From NCBI GenBank assembly GCA_947381325.1, contig CANCUP010000007.1, positions 1 to 39,632 of the forward strand: a DNA stretch of 39,632 nt, read 5' to 3'. How positions within the stretch are numbered: position 1 is the stretch's first letter; each line of letters begins with the position of its first letter. Source of the stretch: Comamonadaceae bacterium (GTDB lineage Bacteria; Pseudomonadota; Gammaproteobacteria; Burkholderiales; Burkholderiaceae_C). The notes under the pieces are model-generated. The model worked only from the letters and a program-made list of their open reading frames with translations. It was not told where the DNA came from and made no database searches. Of this stretch, positions 29,054-37,479 are shown piece after piece. A program made the position numbers and the translations under genes.

Positions 29054-29315
29054 GGTCGTCCTCATCCCGGAATCTGGCGGCGACTTCGCTGGCCGTTGGC
29101 AGACCTGCGCGTTCGACACGCATCACCAGCCCCAATGCCCCCATGACCGCCAAGAGCGAGGACACGGTGGACTCTTGTCCCGCCTCCAGCCGATAAATGA
29201 CTTCACGCACTTTGCCTGACTTTTCGGCCAATGCCGACTTGCTCAAGCCCAGCGCTTCACGGCGGGCTTGTAATTGGCGACCCAATTCATCTGGAAGTCG
29301 AATATTGTCAGTCAT
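29043..29315 (-). CDS. hipB: HipB-family antitoxin, HTH repressor
   Basis: A 90-residue protein from the ATG at 29315; a TTG at 29351 in the same frame is less likely. It is an XRE-type helix-turn-helix protein: 'LGRQLQARREALGLSKSALA' and 'SGKVREVIYRLEAGQ' form the DNA-binding helices, followed by 'TVSSLLAVMGALGL'. It should bind and neutralise HipA and repress its own promoter. The stop overlaps the hipA start, ensuring coupled translation. The charged C-terminal tail ('FRDEDDHAP') would be the flexible, protease-sensitive part. Inverted repeats around and upstream of the start are probable operators. Confidence 0.88.
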   Translation of the reverse strand: MTDNIRLPDELGRQLQARREALGLSKSALAEKSGKVREVIYRLEAGQESTVSSLLAVMGALGLVMRVERAGLPTASEVAARFRDEDDHAP

Positions 29316-29361
29316 GGCTTGCACATTATCCTTGGAGCCATGTTTTTGCAAGCCATGGCTT
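29313..29361. promoter_or_regulatory. Inverted repeats at the hipBA start, likely HipB operators
   Basis: CATGGCTTGC (29313-29322) and GCAAGCCATG (29348-29357) are perfect ten-base inverted repeats, 35 bases centre to centre. The second is part of a twelve-base palindrome, AAGCCATGGCTT (29350-29361). They flank the hipB start codon at 29315, the right place for autoregulatory HipB sites. Spacing and function are inference. Confidence 0.5.
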
Positions 29362-29476
29362 TCATTGCATGATGAGACGTTGTGCCATTGTTGAGGTGAC
29401 CATGAAGGTCTATTTTGCGGCGGGTGCTGTCATCTGCGCAGTGTTGCTTACTTGTCCGCTACCGGCCATCCCATCT

Positions 29477-30352
29477 TCAAAGAAACGCCAACCAAATCCC
29501 GAGCGGCAAAAACGCCAAGCTGGTGACGTGTGCCACGATGACCATCGAGGCCACTTGGTTGGGCTGCTGGTTGAAGCGGTCGGCCAGCATGTAGTTGAAG
29601 ACGGCAGGAGGCAGGGCCGCAAAGAGGAACAACGCGCCCCGATCCACCCCCTGTAAAGGCACACACCACAGCACCACAAAGGCGGCCAGTGTGCGCACCC
29701 CCATGGTCAACACCGCGCTTTGCACGCCCACCTGCACATCGGTGATGCGGCTGGTCGACAAACGCGCGCCCAAGGCCAACAACATCATCGGCACCAAGAC
29801 TTGACCGATCATGCCCAGCGGTGTGGCCAACCACACGGGCACGTTGATGTGCGCTTGCGAGCACGCAATGCCCAACACCGTCGACCACAGCAAAGGGTTG
29901 GCGTAGAGCATGCGCCAATCCACACGGCCACTCATGACCCCCACACCCACAGTGAAGTGCAAGAGGTTGGACAACACCAAGGCCACCACGGCTGGGGCCA
30001 TGCCAGCAGGACCGTAGGCCAACACCAACAAGGGAATACCAATCGGGCCCACGTTGCCAAACATGGCGCAAGGCACAAAAGAACGGGCCGACGCACCCGC
30101 CCAGCCACTGAGTGGCCAAGCGAGCAGCCCACTGAGCAAGACCAACAACACCACCGCCATCGAGAACTCCAGCGCCGCATGCGGGTTGAAATCTTGGGTG
30201 GACCAAGAGGTGAAGATCAACACCGGCAAGGCAATGTCGACCAACAATTTGTTGACACCCGACAAGTCGGGTTGGGCTGCACGGCTGTAAAAAAAGCCGA
30301 CCAACACAATCAGAAAAATGGGCAGTGTGATGTCGGCAATTTGGGCAAGCAT
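29477..30352 (-). CDS. AEC-family (auxin efflux carrier type) permease
   Basis: A 291-residue polytopic inner-membrane protein with about ten hydrophobic helices. 'VNKLLVDIALPVLIF' near the N-terminus, 'MFGNVGPIGIPLLVLAYG' in the middle and 'LPPAVFNYMLADRF' near the C-terminus are hallmarks of the AEC family (the auxin efflux carrier and malate permease MdcF type). It begins nine bases after the tartronate semialdehyde reductase gene, as the last gene of the uronate operon. That suggests transport of an organic acid intermediate, or simple read-through position. Substrate and direction cannot be deduced. The 160 bases after it (29316-29476) contain only the hipB promoter region. Confidence 0.85.
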   Translation of the reverse strand: MLAQIADITLPIFLIVLVGFFYSRAAQPDLSGVNKLLVDIALPVLIFTSWSTQDFNPHAALEFSMAVVLLVLLSGLLAWPLSGWAGASARSFVPCAMFGNVGPIGIPLLVLAYGPAGMAPAVVALVLSNLLHFTVGVGVMSGRVDWRMLYANPLLWSTVLGIACSQAHINVPVWLATPLGMIGQVLVPMMLLALGARLSTSRITDVQVGVQSAVLTMGVRTLAAFVVLWCVPLQGVDRGALFLFAALPPAVFNYMLADRFNQQPNQVASMVIVAHVTSLAFLPLGIWLAFL

Positions 30353-30361
30353 GCAGGGATG

Positions 30362-31237
30362 CTACTGGCTGACCTGATGCCCCGCCATCAACTCCAGCGC
30401 CTTGACCAAAGCCGAGTGGTCCATTTGCCCCCAACCATTAGCAGCGCAAGCCTGCATGAGTTGCGCGGCTGACGCGGTTTGCGGCAAAGACACGCCCATG
30501 GTTTTGGCACCATTGAGGGCCAGGCCCAAATCTTTCTGGTGCAGGGCCATGCGAAAGCCAGGGTCAAAGGTGCGCTTGATCATGCGCTCGCCATGTACTT
30601 CCAAAATTCGACTGGCGGCAAAACCGCCCATCAGGGCCGAGCGGACTTTGGCGGGGTCGGCACCGGCTTTGCTGGCAAACAGCAAGGCCTCGCCCACCGC
30701 AGCGATGTTCAAGGCCACGATGATTTGATTGGCCACCTTGGTGGTTTGGCCATCGCCATTGCCGCCCACCAGGGTGATGTTTTTGCCCATCAACTCGAAC
30801 AGGGGTTTGACTGTGTCGAAGGTCGTCTGCGAGCCGCCGACCATGATGGTCAGGCTGGCGGCTTTGGCGCCCACTTCACCACCAGAGACGGGCGCATCCA
30901 AGTACTCGCAGCCCAAGGCGTTGATCTGTTGCGCAAACTGCTTGGTGTCCATGGGCGAGATGGAGCTCATGTCCACCACGATCTTGCCGGCCGTCAAGCC
31001 TTCGCTCACGCCATCTTTGCCAAACAACACACTTTGCACATCGGGCGTGTCGGGCAACATCAAAAAGATGATGTCGGCGGCACGCGCCACGTCGGCATTG
31101 GTGGCACACACGGTGGCGGCGCTCAACACCGCAGGCACTTGGCTGCGGGTGCGCACATACAGGTCGTGCTGGGCATTGAGCAGGTGTTGCGCCATGGGCG
31201 TGCCCATGATGCCTAGGCCGATGAATCCAATTTTCAT
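30362..31237 (-). CDS. garR: 2-hydroxy-3-oxopropionate (tartronate semialdehyde) reductase
   Basis: A 291-residue member of the beta-hydroxyacid dehydrogenase family. The N-terminal NAD-binding motif is 'IGFIGLGIMGTPMAQHL', the substrate-binding signature is 'DAPVSGGEVGAKAASL', and the catalytic Lys lies in 'GDGQTTKVANQI'. It reduces tartronate semialdehyde to D-glycerate, the last step of the glucarate/galactarate pathway. AGGAC lies just before the start. Its place directly after gudD fits GarR; GlxR of glyoxylate metabolism is the closest alternative by sequence. The 14-bp tandem repeat sits in the gap to gudD. Confidence 0.9.
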   Translation of the reverse strand: MKIGFIGLGIMGTPMAQHLLNAQHDLYVRTRSQVPAVLSAATVCATNADVARAADIIFLMLPDTPDVQSVLFGKDGVSEGLTAGKIVVDMSSISPMDTKQFAQQINALGCEYLDAPVSGGEVGAKAASLTIMVGGSQTTFDTVKPLFELMGKNITLVGGNGDGQTTKVANQIIVALNIAAVGEALLFASKAGADPAKVRSALMGGFAASRILEVHGERMIKRTFDPGFRMALHQKDLGLALNGAKTMGVSLPQTASAAQLMQACAANGWGQMDHSALVKALELMAGHQVSQ

Positions 31238-31250
31238 GAGAGGTCCTTTG

Positions 31251-31278
31251 TGTTTTAAAAATGATGTTTTAAAAATCA
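31251..31278. repeat. 14-bp tandem duplication at the gudD stop codon
   Basis: TGTTTTAAAAATGA (31251-31264) and TGTTTTAAAAATCA (31265-31278) are adjacent copies differing at one base. The gudD stop codon (TCA on the plus strand, 31276-31278) lies in the second copy, and each copy carries the TTTTAAAA palindrome. It looks like a slippage duplication at the gudD-garR junction. Confidence 0.8.
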
Positions 31279-32607
31279 GCGCACCATACAGGGCCGCTTG
31301 TGGTCAAACTTCCAACCGGGTATCAGGTACTGCATGGCTGTGGCATCGTCGCGTGCGCCCAAGCCGTGTTGCAAGTACAGCTGGTGCGCAGCCTCGACCT
31401 TGGCCATGTCGAGCTGCACGCCCAAGCCGGGCTGCGTGGGCACTTGCACATGACCGCCGATGATGTGCAGGGGCTCTTGCGTCAGGCCCTGGCCGTCTTG
31501 CCAAATCCAGTGGGTGTCGATGGCGGTGACCTTGCCCGGGGCCGCAGCCGCCACATGGGTGAACATGGCCAAGGACACATCGAAGTGGTTGTTGGAATGC
31601 GAGCCCCAGGTCAAACCCCAGTCGCGGCAGGTTTGCGCCACGCGCACCGAGCCAGCCATGGTCCAAAAATGCGGGTCGGCCAGCGGAATGTCCACACTTT
31701 GCAGCGAGAGCGAATGCGTCAGTTGTCGCCAGTCGGTGGCCACCATGTTGGTGGCGGTGGGCAAGCCGGTGGCACGGCGAAACTCGGCCATCACCTCGCG
31801 ACCACTGAAGCCCTCTTCGGCGCCGCACGGGTCTTCGGCGTAGGCCACCACACCGTGCAGGTCACGCATCAAACGCACCGCGTCTTTGAGCAGCCAGCCC
31901 CCGTTGGGGTCGAGCGTGACGCGTGCCTGTGGAAAGCGTTCATGCAAAGCACGCACGGCCTCAATTTCGGCCTCGCCCGCCAGCACACCGCCTTTGAGCT
32001 TGAAGTCGTTGAAGCCGTATTTGGCATGCGCTGCTTCGGCCAAGCGCACCACCGACTCAGGCGTCATGGCTTCTTCGTTGCGCAAGCGAAACCATGCATC
32101 GTCTGCGTCTTGTTCGCTGCGGTAAGGCAAGTCGGTGCGGGTGCGGTCGCCAATGAAAAACAGATACCCCAACATCTCCACCGAGCTGCGCTGCTGGCCT
32201 TCGCCCAAGAGCGCCGCCACAGGCACGTTCAGGTGCTGACCCAGCAAATCGAGCCAGGCCGACTCCACCGCTGTGACGGCATGGATGGTGGTGCGCAAGT
32301 CAAAAGTTTGCAAGCCACGCCCGCCCGCATCACGGTCGGCAAAACGCGCGTGCATGCGGTTGAGCACGGCTTGCACCTGGCCCAGGCTTTGGCCCACCAC
32401 CAGCTCGGCAGCGTCTTCTAACGTGGCGCGAATTTTTTCGCCACCGGGCACTTCGCCAATGCCGGTGCGGCCTGCGTTGTCGGTGAGGATCAACAAGTTG
32501 CGGGTGAAGAACGCACCGTGCGCGCCCGACAGATTGAGCAGCATGCTGTCATGCCCTGCCACGGGGATGACGCGCAGTTGGGTGATGGTGGGCGTGGTGT
32601 GGATCAT
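31276..32607 (-). CDS. gudD: D-glucarate dehydratase
   Basis: GudD, 443 residues from the ATG at 32607, the usual length; the frame continues upstream only to a TTG without support. It is an enolase-superfamily enzyme that dehydrates D-glucarate to 5-dehydro-4-deoxy-D-glucarate in the cytoplasm with magnesium. Motifs: 'NDFKLKGGV' (the Lys-x-Lys base pair), 'VTLDPNGGW' (metal Asp), '[12 protein letters not shown]' (metal Glu) and '[15 protein letters not shown]' (catalytic His). The neighbourhood with uronate dehydrogenase, lactonase and reductase supports glucarate as the physiological substrate. It lies 38 bases after the tctC gene. Confidence 0.95.
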   Translation of the reverse strand: MIHTTPTITQLRVIPVAGHDSMLLNLSGAHGAFFTRNLLILTDNAGRTGIGEVPGGEKIRATLEDAAELVVGQSLGQVQAVLNRMHARFADRDAGGRGLQTFDLRTTIHAVTAVESAWLDLLGQHLNVPVAALLGEGQQRSSVEMLGYLFFIGDRTRTDLPYRSEQDADDAWFRLRNEEAMTPESVVRLAEAAHAKYGFNDFKLKGGVLAGEAEIEAVRALHERFPQARVTLDPNGGWLLKDAVRLMRDLHGVVAYAEDPCGAEEGFSGREVMAEFRRATGLPTATNMVATDWRQLTHSLSLQSVDIPLADPHFWTMAGSVRVAQTCRDWGLTWGSHSNNHFDVSLAMFTHVAAAAPGKVTAIDTHWIWQDGQGLTQEPLHIIGGHVQVPTQPGLGVQLDMAKVEAAHQLYLQHGLGARDDATAMQYLIPGWKFDHKRPCMVR

Positions 32608-32627
32608 GGGTAGAAGAAAGTGGCGCC

Positions 32628-32651
32628 GATTGAATCTGCTTTGATTCAATC
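32628..32651. other. Intercistronic hairpin at the tctC-gudD junction
   Basis: GATTGAATC (32628-32636) and GATTCAATC (32643-32651) form a perfect nine-base-pair stem with a six-base loop. The tctC stop codon lies inside the stem and no T-run follows. It could protect the upstream mRNA or lower gudD expression relative to the genes before it. Confidence 0.55.
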
Positions 32652-33614
32652 CGCTTTGATGTTGCGCGATTCGATGAGTTTTTTCCAACGGGCAAACTCA
32701 GCGGCTTGGTAAGCGCTGAATTGCTCGGGCGTGGTGGCCACAATTTCAAAGCCAAGCTCCAGCAATTTGGGTTTGACCTGCGGGTCGTTCAAGGCCGCCA
32801 AGATGGCCGCATGCAGCTTGGTCTTAAGGTCTGCGGGCAAGCCACGCGGGCCTGCAATGGCTTGCCACGAATACACATTGGCGTCTTTGATACCCAGCTC
32901 TTCCAGCGTGGGCACCGCAGGCAACAGCGGCGAGCGCTTGGCACTGGTGATGGACAGCGCACGCAGTTTGCCCGCCAAGATTTGGGGCATGGCGGTGTTG
33001 AGGTTCATGAACGAGGCGTCCACTTGTCCACCCAGCAAATCGGTCATCACGGGGCCTCCGCCTTTGTAGGGCACGTGCACGCCGGTGGTGCCGGTTTGCA
33101 ACCAAAACAACTCGGCGGTGAGGTGGTCGCTGCTGCCGTTGCCCGAAGAGGCAAAGGTCATCTTGTCGGGGTTGGCTTTGGCAAAGGCCAAGACCTGCGC
33201 CATGGTTTTGTGCGGCGAGTTGGCGGGCACCACCAACACATTGGGGGCTTGCACCGCCACGCTGATCGGGTCAAGGTCTTTCAGCGCGTCATAGGGTACT
33301 TTGCTGAGCAAATGCGGCGCAATCACAAACGGTCCGAGCGACGACACCAGCAAGGTGTGGCCATCGGCCGGCGCACGTGCCACAAAGCCTGTGCCAATGG
33401 TGCCGGTGGCACCGGCTTTGTTGTCGACGATGAAGCTGCCGCCAAATTTTTCTTGCAGCTTGGGCGCCAGGGTGCGGGCAATCAAATCGGTCGAACCACC
33501 GGGTGGAAACGGCACCACCAAGGTCACGGCTTTGTCGGGCCACGCGTGGGCGGAGCAAGCCAGGCTGACAGTCGCGGCGGCCAAGAGCCAACGCAGCAGG
33601 CGTGTGTATGTCAT
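32646..33614 (-). CDS. Bug-family (TctC) periplasmic substrate-binding protein
   Basis: A 322-residue exported protein. The signal peptide is '[19 protein letters not shown]' with cleavage before '[12 protein letters not shown]'. '[19 protein letters not shown]', '[19 protein letters not shown]' and '[20 protein letters not shown]' are Bug/TctC family segments. Such proteins bind carboxylates in the periplasm for TctAB transporters, but many in Burkholderiales are orphans. No tctA or tctB is in this window. AGGAG precedes the start at 33614. Located between lactonase and gudD, it probably binds a sugar acid or serves as a sensor. Confidence 0.92.
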   Translation of the reverse strand: MTYTRLLRWLLAAATVSLACSAHAWPDKAVTLVVPFPPGGSTDLIARTLAPKLQEKFGGSFIVDNKAGATGTIGTGFVARAPADGHTLLVSSLGPFVIAPHLLSKVPYDALKDLDPISVAVQAPNVLVVPANSPHKTMAQVLAFAKANPDKMTFASSGNGSSDHLTAELFWLQTGTTGVHVPYKGGGPVMTDLLGGQVDASFMNLNTAMPQILAGKLRALSITSAKRSPLLPAVPTLEELGIKDANVYSWQAIAGPRGLPADLKTKLHAAILAALNDPQVKPKLLELGFEIVATTPEQFSAYQAAEFARWKKLIESRNIKAD

Positions 33615-33632
33615 CTCAACTCCTAGAGAAAA

Positions 33633-34610
33633 TCAGTCCGTGGCACCACGGGTGTTGGTGTACAGCGCATACAGCGAATGGCTGCTGGCCATGAACAAAC
33701 GGTTGTGTTTGGCGCCGCCAAAACACAGGTTGGCACAACGCTCGGGCAAGTGGATGTGACCGATCGCTGTGCCATCAGGTGTGAACACGCGCACGCCGTC
33801 GAGTGCGGCGACGTCGGCCCCCACAGAACCATCGCTGCCCCAGCCACACCAGATGTGGCCGGTGGCATCCACCGCCATGCCATCCAAAGCACCTGGCCCT
33901 TGCGCGTCGATCACCAAGCGTTTGCCACTCAAAGCGCCATCTTTGGCCACGTCATAGGCCCACACCTTGCGGTGCGGTTGGGCCCGGCTCTCCACCACGT
34001 ACAACACAGACTCGTCGGGCGAAAACGCCAAGCCATTCGGCCCAAGCAGATCGGTCAAGACCTGTTGCAAGACACCGCTGTGCGGGTCGATGCGGTAGAC
34101 CGCATGGGGCAGCTCTGCGGGAGCGGCATCGCCCTCCCAATCGCCGCCGATGCCAAACGGTGGGTCGGTGAACCACACCGCGCCGTTGCGCTGGCACACG
34201 ATGTCGTTGGGCGAGTTGAGCCGCTTGCCGTCAAAGCGATCGGCCAACACGGTGATGTGGCCGTTGTATTCGGTGCGTGTGATGCGCCGCGTTTGGTGCT
34301 CGCAGGTGAGCAAGCGCCCCAGGTGGTCACGGGCCAAACCGTTGGCGTTGTGGGACGGAGCGCGAAACACACTCACATGGCCCGACGCATCGTCCCAACG
34401 CAGGATGCGGTTGTTGGGAATGTCCGACAACAGCAGATAGCGGCCGTCACCAAACCACACCGGGCCCTCGGCCCAGCGCAAGCCGCTGGCGAGTTGCTCG
34501 ACGCTGCTGCTGAACAAACGCAATTTCAAAAAGCGTGGGTCCAGCACCTCAATGCTCGGGTCGGGGTAACGCGACTGGGTTTGAAAAGGGATGTGCGGGC
34601 CAGTGGTCAT
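33633..34610 (-). CDS. SMP-30/gluconolactonase-family lactonase
   Basis: A 325-residue six-bladed beta-propeller. The metal ligands are visible: Glu in 'LRWAEGPVWF', Asn in 'LNSPNDIVCQ', Asn in 'LLGPNGLAFSPDE' and Asp in 'GALDGMAVDATGH'. Family members hydrolyse sugar-acid lactones with a divalent cation. Because the operon encodes uronate dehydrogenase, the natural role would be opening the aldaro-1,4- or 1,5-lactone to galactarate or glucarate. It starts seven bases after the dctM stop. There is no clear signal peptide, so it is probably cytoplasmic. Confidence 0.88.
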   Translation of the reverse strand: MTTGPHIPFQTQSRYPDPSIEVLDPRFLKLRLFSSSVEQLASGLRWAEGPVWFGDGRYLLLSDIPNNRILRWDDASGHVSVFRAPSHNANGLARDHLGRLLTCEHQTRRITRTEYNGHITVLADRFDGKRLNSPNDIVCQRNGAVWFTDPPFGIGGDWEGDAAPAELPHAVYRIDPHSGVLQQVLTDLLGPNGLAFSPDESVLYVVESRAQPHRKVWAYDVAKDGALSGKRLVIDAQGPGALDGMAVDATGHIWCGWGSDGSVGADVAALDGVRVFTPDGTAIGHIHLPERCANLCFGGAKHNRLFMASSHSLYALYTNTRGATD

Positions 34611-34616
34611 AGCGGC

Positions 34617-35900
34617 TTATTTCAAAATCAAGTTGGGCAGCCACATCGAGAACGCAGGCACATAGGTGACCAGCATCAGAGCGGCAATCAGGCCGCCGTA
34701 AAACGGCCAAATGGTTTTCATGACTGTGCCCACCGACACGCCGCCAATGGTGCAACCCACAAACTGGGTGGTGCCCACCGGTGGGGTGTTGAGCCCCAAG
34801 GCGCAGTTGATCAACATGACGATGCCAAACTGCTCGGTGCTCATGCCCATTTGTTGGCAGATGGGCAAGAAGATGGGCGTGCAAATCAAAATCGTGGCGG
34901 CCATGTCCAAGAAGGTGCCCAGCACAAACAAGATGATGTTCACGCACAAGAAGATCACCCACGGTGTGGTGCTGAAACCCGACAACATATTGCCCGTCAA
35001 CTCGGCCACGCCGTACAAGCCAATCAGGTAGCCAAACATCGAGCTGATGCCAATCAGCAGCAGCACAGCACCCGTGCTCTTGACGGCTTTGGCCGCAGCC
35101 TTGAGCAACTGTTCACGGGTGAGCCGCTTGTAGACCACTGCCGCCAAAAACAAGGCCCAGACCACGGCGACCGACGCCGATTCGGTGGCCGTGAAGGCGC
35201 CCGACAAAATGCCCGCAATGATGATGACCACCACCAGCAAGCCCGGCAGCGACTGCAAGAACGAATGGCCAACCACCGCCCAACCAGGGAAGGTGCCTGC
35301 GGGGTAGCCACGTTTCACCGCCACGGCATAGGCGGCCACCAAGTTGCAGAGGGTCAGCACAATGGCCGGCACGATGCCGGCCAAGATGAGCGCCGCAATG
35401 CTGACCTTGCCGCTGGCAGCCAAGGTGAAGATGATGAGGTTGTGGCTGGTCGGCATCAAGGCACCGACCAACGAAGCATGGGTGGTGACGTTGACCGCGT
35501 AGTCCGCGTCGTAGCCCTCTTTCTTCATTTGCGGAATCAGCACCGCGCCCATGGCCGACACGTCGGCCACGGGAGAACCACTGACGCCACCAAACAAAGT
35601 GCAGGCCAACACATTGCTCATCCCGAGGCCGCCGCGCACATGGCCTGCGAGTGACTTGGCAAAGTCCACGATCTTGTCGGCGATGCCGCCGTACATCATG
35701 ATCTCGCCCGCAAAAATGAAAAACGGAATGGCCAAGAATGAAAACGGGTTCATGCCCGAAATCATTTGCTGAAAGCCCACCGCCAAAGGCAAGCCTTCGT
35801 ACAGCAAAGTGGCCAACGAGGACAAACCAATCGAAAAAGCCACCGGCACGCCGAGCAAGAGCAACAGCGTGAAGCTCACGCACAAAATCGTCAGTGCCAT
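34617..35900 (-). CDS. dctM: TRAP transporter large permease subunit
   Basis: DctM-type subunit, 427 residues with about 12-13 membrane helices, usual length. 'FFIFAGEIMMYGGIADKI', 'GGVSGSPVADVSAMGAVL', 'VGALMPTSHNLIIFTLA' and 'INCALGLNTPPVGTTQFV' are conserved DctM segments. It is the sodium-coupled transport subunit of the tripartite TRAP system in the inner membrane. The ATG at 35900 overlaps the dctQ stop by ten bases. Given the operon it should import uronate or aldarate. Confidence 0.95.
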   Translation of the reverse strand: MALTILCVSFTLLLLLGVPVAFSIGLSSLATLLYEGLPLAVGFQQMISGMNPFSFLAIPFFIFAGEIMMYGGIADKIVDFAKSLAGHVRGGLGMSNVLACTLFGGVSGSPVADVSAMGAVLIPQMKKEGYDADYAVNVTTHASLVGALMPTSHNLIIFTLAASGKVSIAALILAGIVPAIVLTLCNLVAAYAVAVKRGYPAGTFPGWAVVGHSFLQSLPGLLVVVIIIAGILSGAFTATESASVAVVWALFLAAVVYKRLTREQLLKAAAKAVKSTGAVLLLIGISSMFGYLIGLYGVAELTGNMLSGFSTTPWVIFLCVNIILFVLGTFLDMAATILICTPIFLPICQQMGMSTEQFGIVMLINCALGLNTPPVGTTQFVGCTIGGVSVGTVMKTIWPFYGGLIAALMLVTYVPAFSMWLPNLILK

Positions 35901-36379
35901 GAGGGCTCCACTTCTTCACCGCGCACCAGCGCGATGATGTGCTCCAAAGAGAACAACACAATCAAACCCCCAGCCATGGCAGGCGGCGCGTATTTGAAGG
36001 CTTCTGACAAACCCAGGGTGGGGATTTTGTAGTCCCACACGCTGTGCGCCAGCAAGCCGCAGTTGTAGGCCATGACCACGCCAAACACCAACACCAAGGC
36101 GTGAATCATGAGTTCCATCTTGAGCCGGATGCCCTCAGGCACCAGCACCAACAAAGACTCCAGCCCGATGTGGCCCGCGTCGCGTACCCCCACGGCCATG
36201 CCCAGCATGGTCACGTACAGCACCAACAACACCGCGCCACTCTCGGCCCAGGTGGGGGTGTCGTTGAACACATAGCGCCCAATCACCTGGTACAGCACGG
36301 CGGCAATCAGCAGCATCAAGCCTGCCACGCCCACCTGCAAACACAGCCGCGCGAGGGCGGCACAAAAACGGGTGTACAT
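35891..36379 (-). CDS. dctQ: TRAP transporter small permease subunit
   Basis: DctQ-type subunit, 162 residues with four membrane helices, including 'LMLLIAAVLYQVIGRYVF' and 'FGVVMAYNCGLLAHSVW'. 'RYVFNDTPTWAESGAVLLVL' is the classic DctQ signature, where the W and E of 'TWAE' are highly conserved. It partners DctM and DctP. The gene ends within the dctM start. Upstream, a GC-rich hairpin repeat separates it from dctP. Confidence 0.93.
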   Translation of the reverse strand: MYTRFCAALARLCLQVGVAGLMLLIAAVLYQVIGRYVFNDTPTWAESGAVLLVLYVTMLGMAVGVRDAGHIGLESLLVLVPEGIRLKMELMIHALVLVFGVVMAYNCGLLAHSVWDYKIPTLGLSEAFKYAPPAMAGGLIVLFSLEHIIALVRGEEVEPSWH

Positions 36380-36383
36380 GGTC

Positions 36384-36433
36384 AGGTCTCCTGCCGAGCC
36401 GCCTCAAAGGAGACCTGGGCCCCCTTGGGGGGC
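36384..36433. repeat. Double GC-rich hairpin between dctP and dctQ, interspersed-repeat like
   Basis: AGGTCTCC (36384-36391) pairs with GGAGACCT (36409-36416), and immediately next GCCCCC (36419-36424) pairs with GGGGGC (36428-36433). The right part (CCCCCTTGGGGGGCAGCGAA) resembles a short sequence that I recall as very frequent in Comamonadaceae intergenic DNA. It is placed so it could stabilise the dctP mRNA. Confidence 0.6.
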
Positions 36434-36472
36434 AGCGAATACACAAAGTGATGAGCGTGGGGGCGCATATGT

Positions 36473-37453
36473 TTATTTCACGGCGTTGATGCGCTTGACC
36501 ATGTCTTGCAACTTGGGATCTTTCAAGAACTTGTCATACACCGGTTTCATCGCGGCTTGGAAGCTGGCTTTGTCCACGTCAATGATTTCAGCGCCACCGG
36601 CTTTGACAATGGCCAAGGACTTGGTCTCACGCTCGTCCCACAGCTTGCGCATGTAGACCACCGACTCTTTGGCCGCAGCACGGATTTGCTTTTGCTCGTC
36701 GGCCGACAAGGTGTCCCACACTTTTTTGGAGAACAACAAAATCTCGGGCGCCATGGAGTGCTCAGTCTTGTTGTAGTACTTGGCCACTTCGAAGTGGCGT
36801 GAGCTCTCGTAGCTGGGGTAGTTGTTTTCGGCCGCATCGACCAGGCCGGTTTTGAGCGCGGTGTAGACCTCGCCATACGGCATCGGTGTGGCGTTGGCGC
36901 CCATGGCTTCGAGCAAGGACACCCACAAATCGCTTTGTTGCACGCGCACTTTCAAGCCCTTGGCATCGGCCAGGGTTTTGATGGGTTTTTTCACGGTGTA
37001 GATCGAGCGTGCGCCCGAATCATAAAAAGCCAAGCCAACAAAGCCTTGTGCTTCGCAGTCTTTCAAAATTTCTTCGCCAATCGCGCCGTCGAGCACCTTG
37101 CGCATGTGCTCGGTGGAGCGGAACAAGAACGGCATGGTGGGCACCATGGTCGCCGCGCAGATGTTGTTCATGGGCGCCACGTTGACACGGGTCATGGCCA
37201 GCGCGCCGAGTTTGGTTTGCTCGATGGTGTCTTTTTCTTGACCCAACGCAGACTTGGCAAACACCTTGATGCTGTGCTTGCCGTTGGTGATTTTGCTGAG
37301 CTCTTCGCCCATGTGGCGCACGGCTTGCACCGTGGGGTAGTCGTCGGGGTGGATGTCTGACGAACGGAATTCGGTGGCTTGGGCCGAGATGGCCAACACC
37401 GAGGTCGCTGCGGTGGCGATCAGGGTGTTGAGCAAATTCAAACGTGCATGCAT
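36473..37453 (-). CDS. dctP: TRAP transporter substrate-binding protein
   Basis: DctP-type protein, 326 residues with a Sec signal peptide ending near '[10 protein letters not shown]'. '[20 protein letters not shown]' is the family's conserved segment before the ligand Arg region, and '[20 protein letters not shown]' and '[11 protein letters not shown]' (Arg that clamps the carboxylate) follow. It captures an organic acid in the periplasm and delivers it to DctQM. AGGAG precedes the ATG at 37453. The sequence and operon fit a hexuronate-binding TRAP protein, although the ligand is inferred from context. Confidence 0.93.
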   Translation of the reverse strand: MHARLNLLNTLIATAATSVLAISAQATEFRSSDIHPDDYPTVQAVRHMGEELSKITNGKHSIKVFAKSALGQEKDTIEQTKLGALAMTRVNVAPMNNICAATMVPTMPFLFRSTEHMRKVLDGAIGEEILKDCEAQGFVGLAFYDSGARSIYTVKKPIKTLADAKGLKVRVQQSDLWVSLLEAMGANATPMPYGEVYTALKTGLVDAAENNYPSYESSRHFEVAKYYNKTEHSMAPEILLFSKKVWDTLSADEQKQIRAAAKESVVYMRKLWDERETKSLAIVKAGGAEIIDVDKASFQAAMKPVYDKFLKDPKLQDMVKRINAVK

Positions 37454-37479
37454 GGTTGTCTCCTAGCGTGGTTAAAAAT

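Noticed and set aside
29402-29656. Plus-strand frame with a signal-peptide-like start ('MKVYFAAGAVICAVLL')
   Set aside because: After the first 25 residues it is antisense to the AEC permease gene, has low-complexity charged sequence and no ribosome binding site; probably chance.
33678-35654. 658-codon plus-strand frame across the lactonase and dctM genes
   Set aside because: It crosses two certain genes on the other strand and is His/Gln/Arg-rich without domains.
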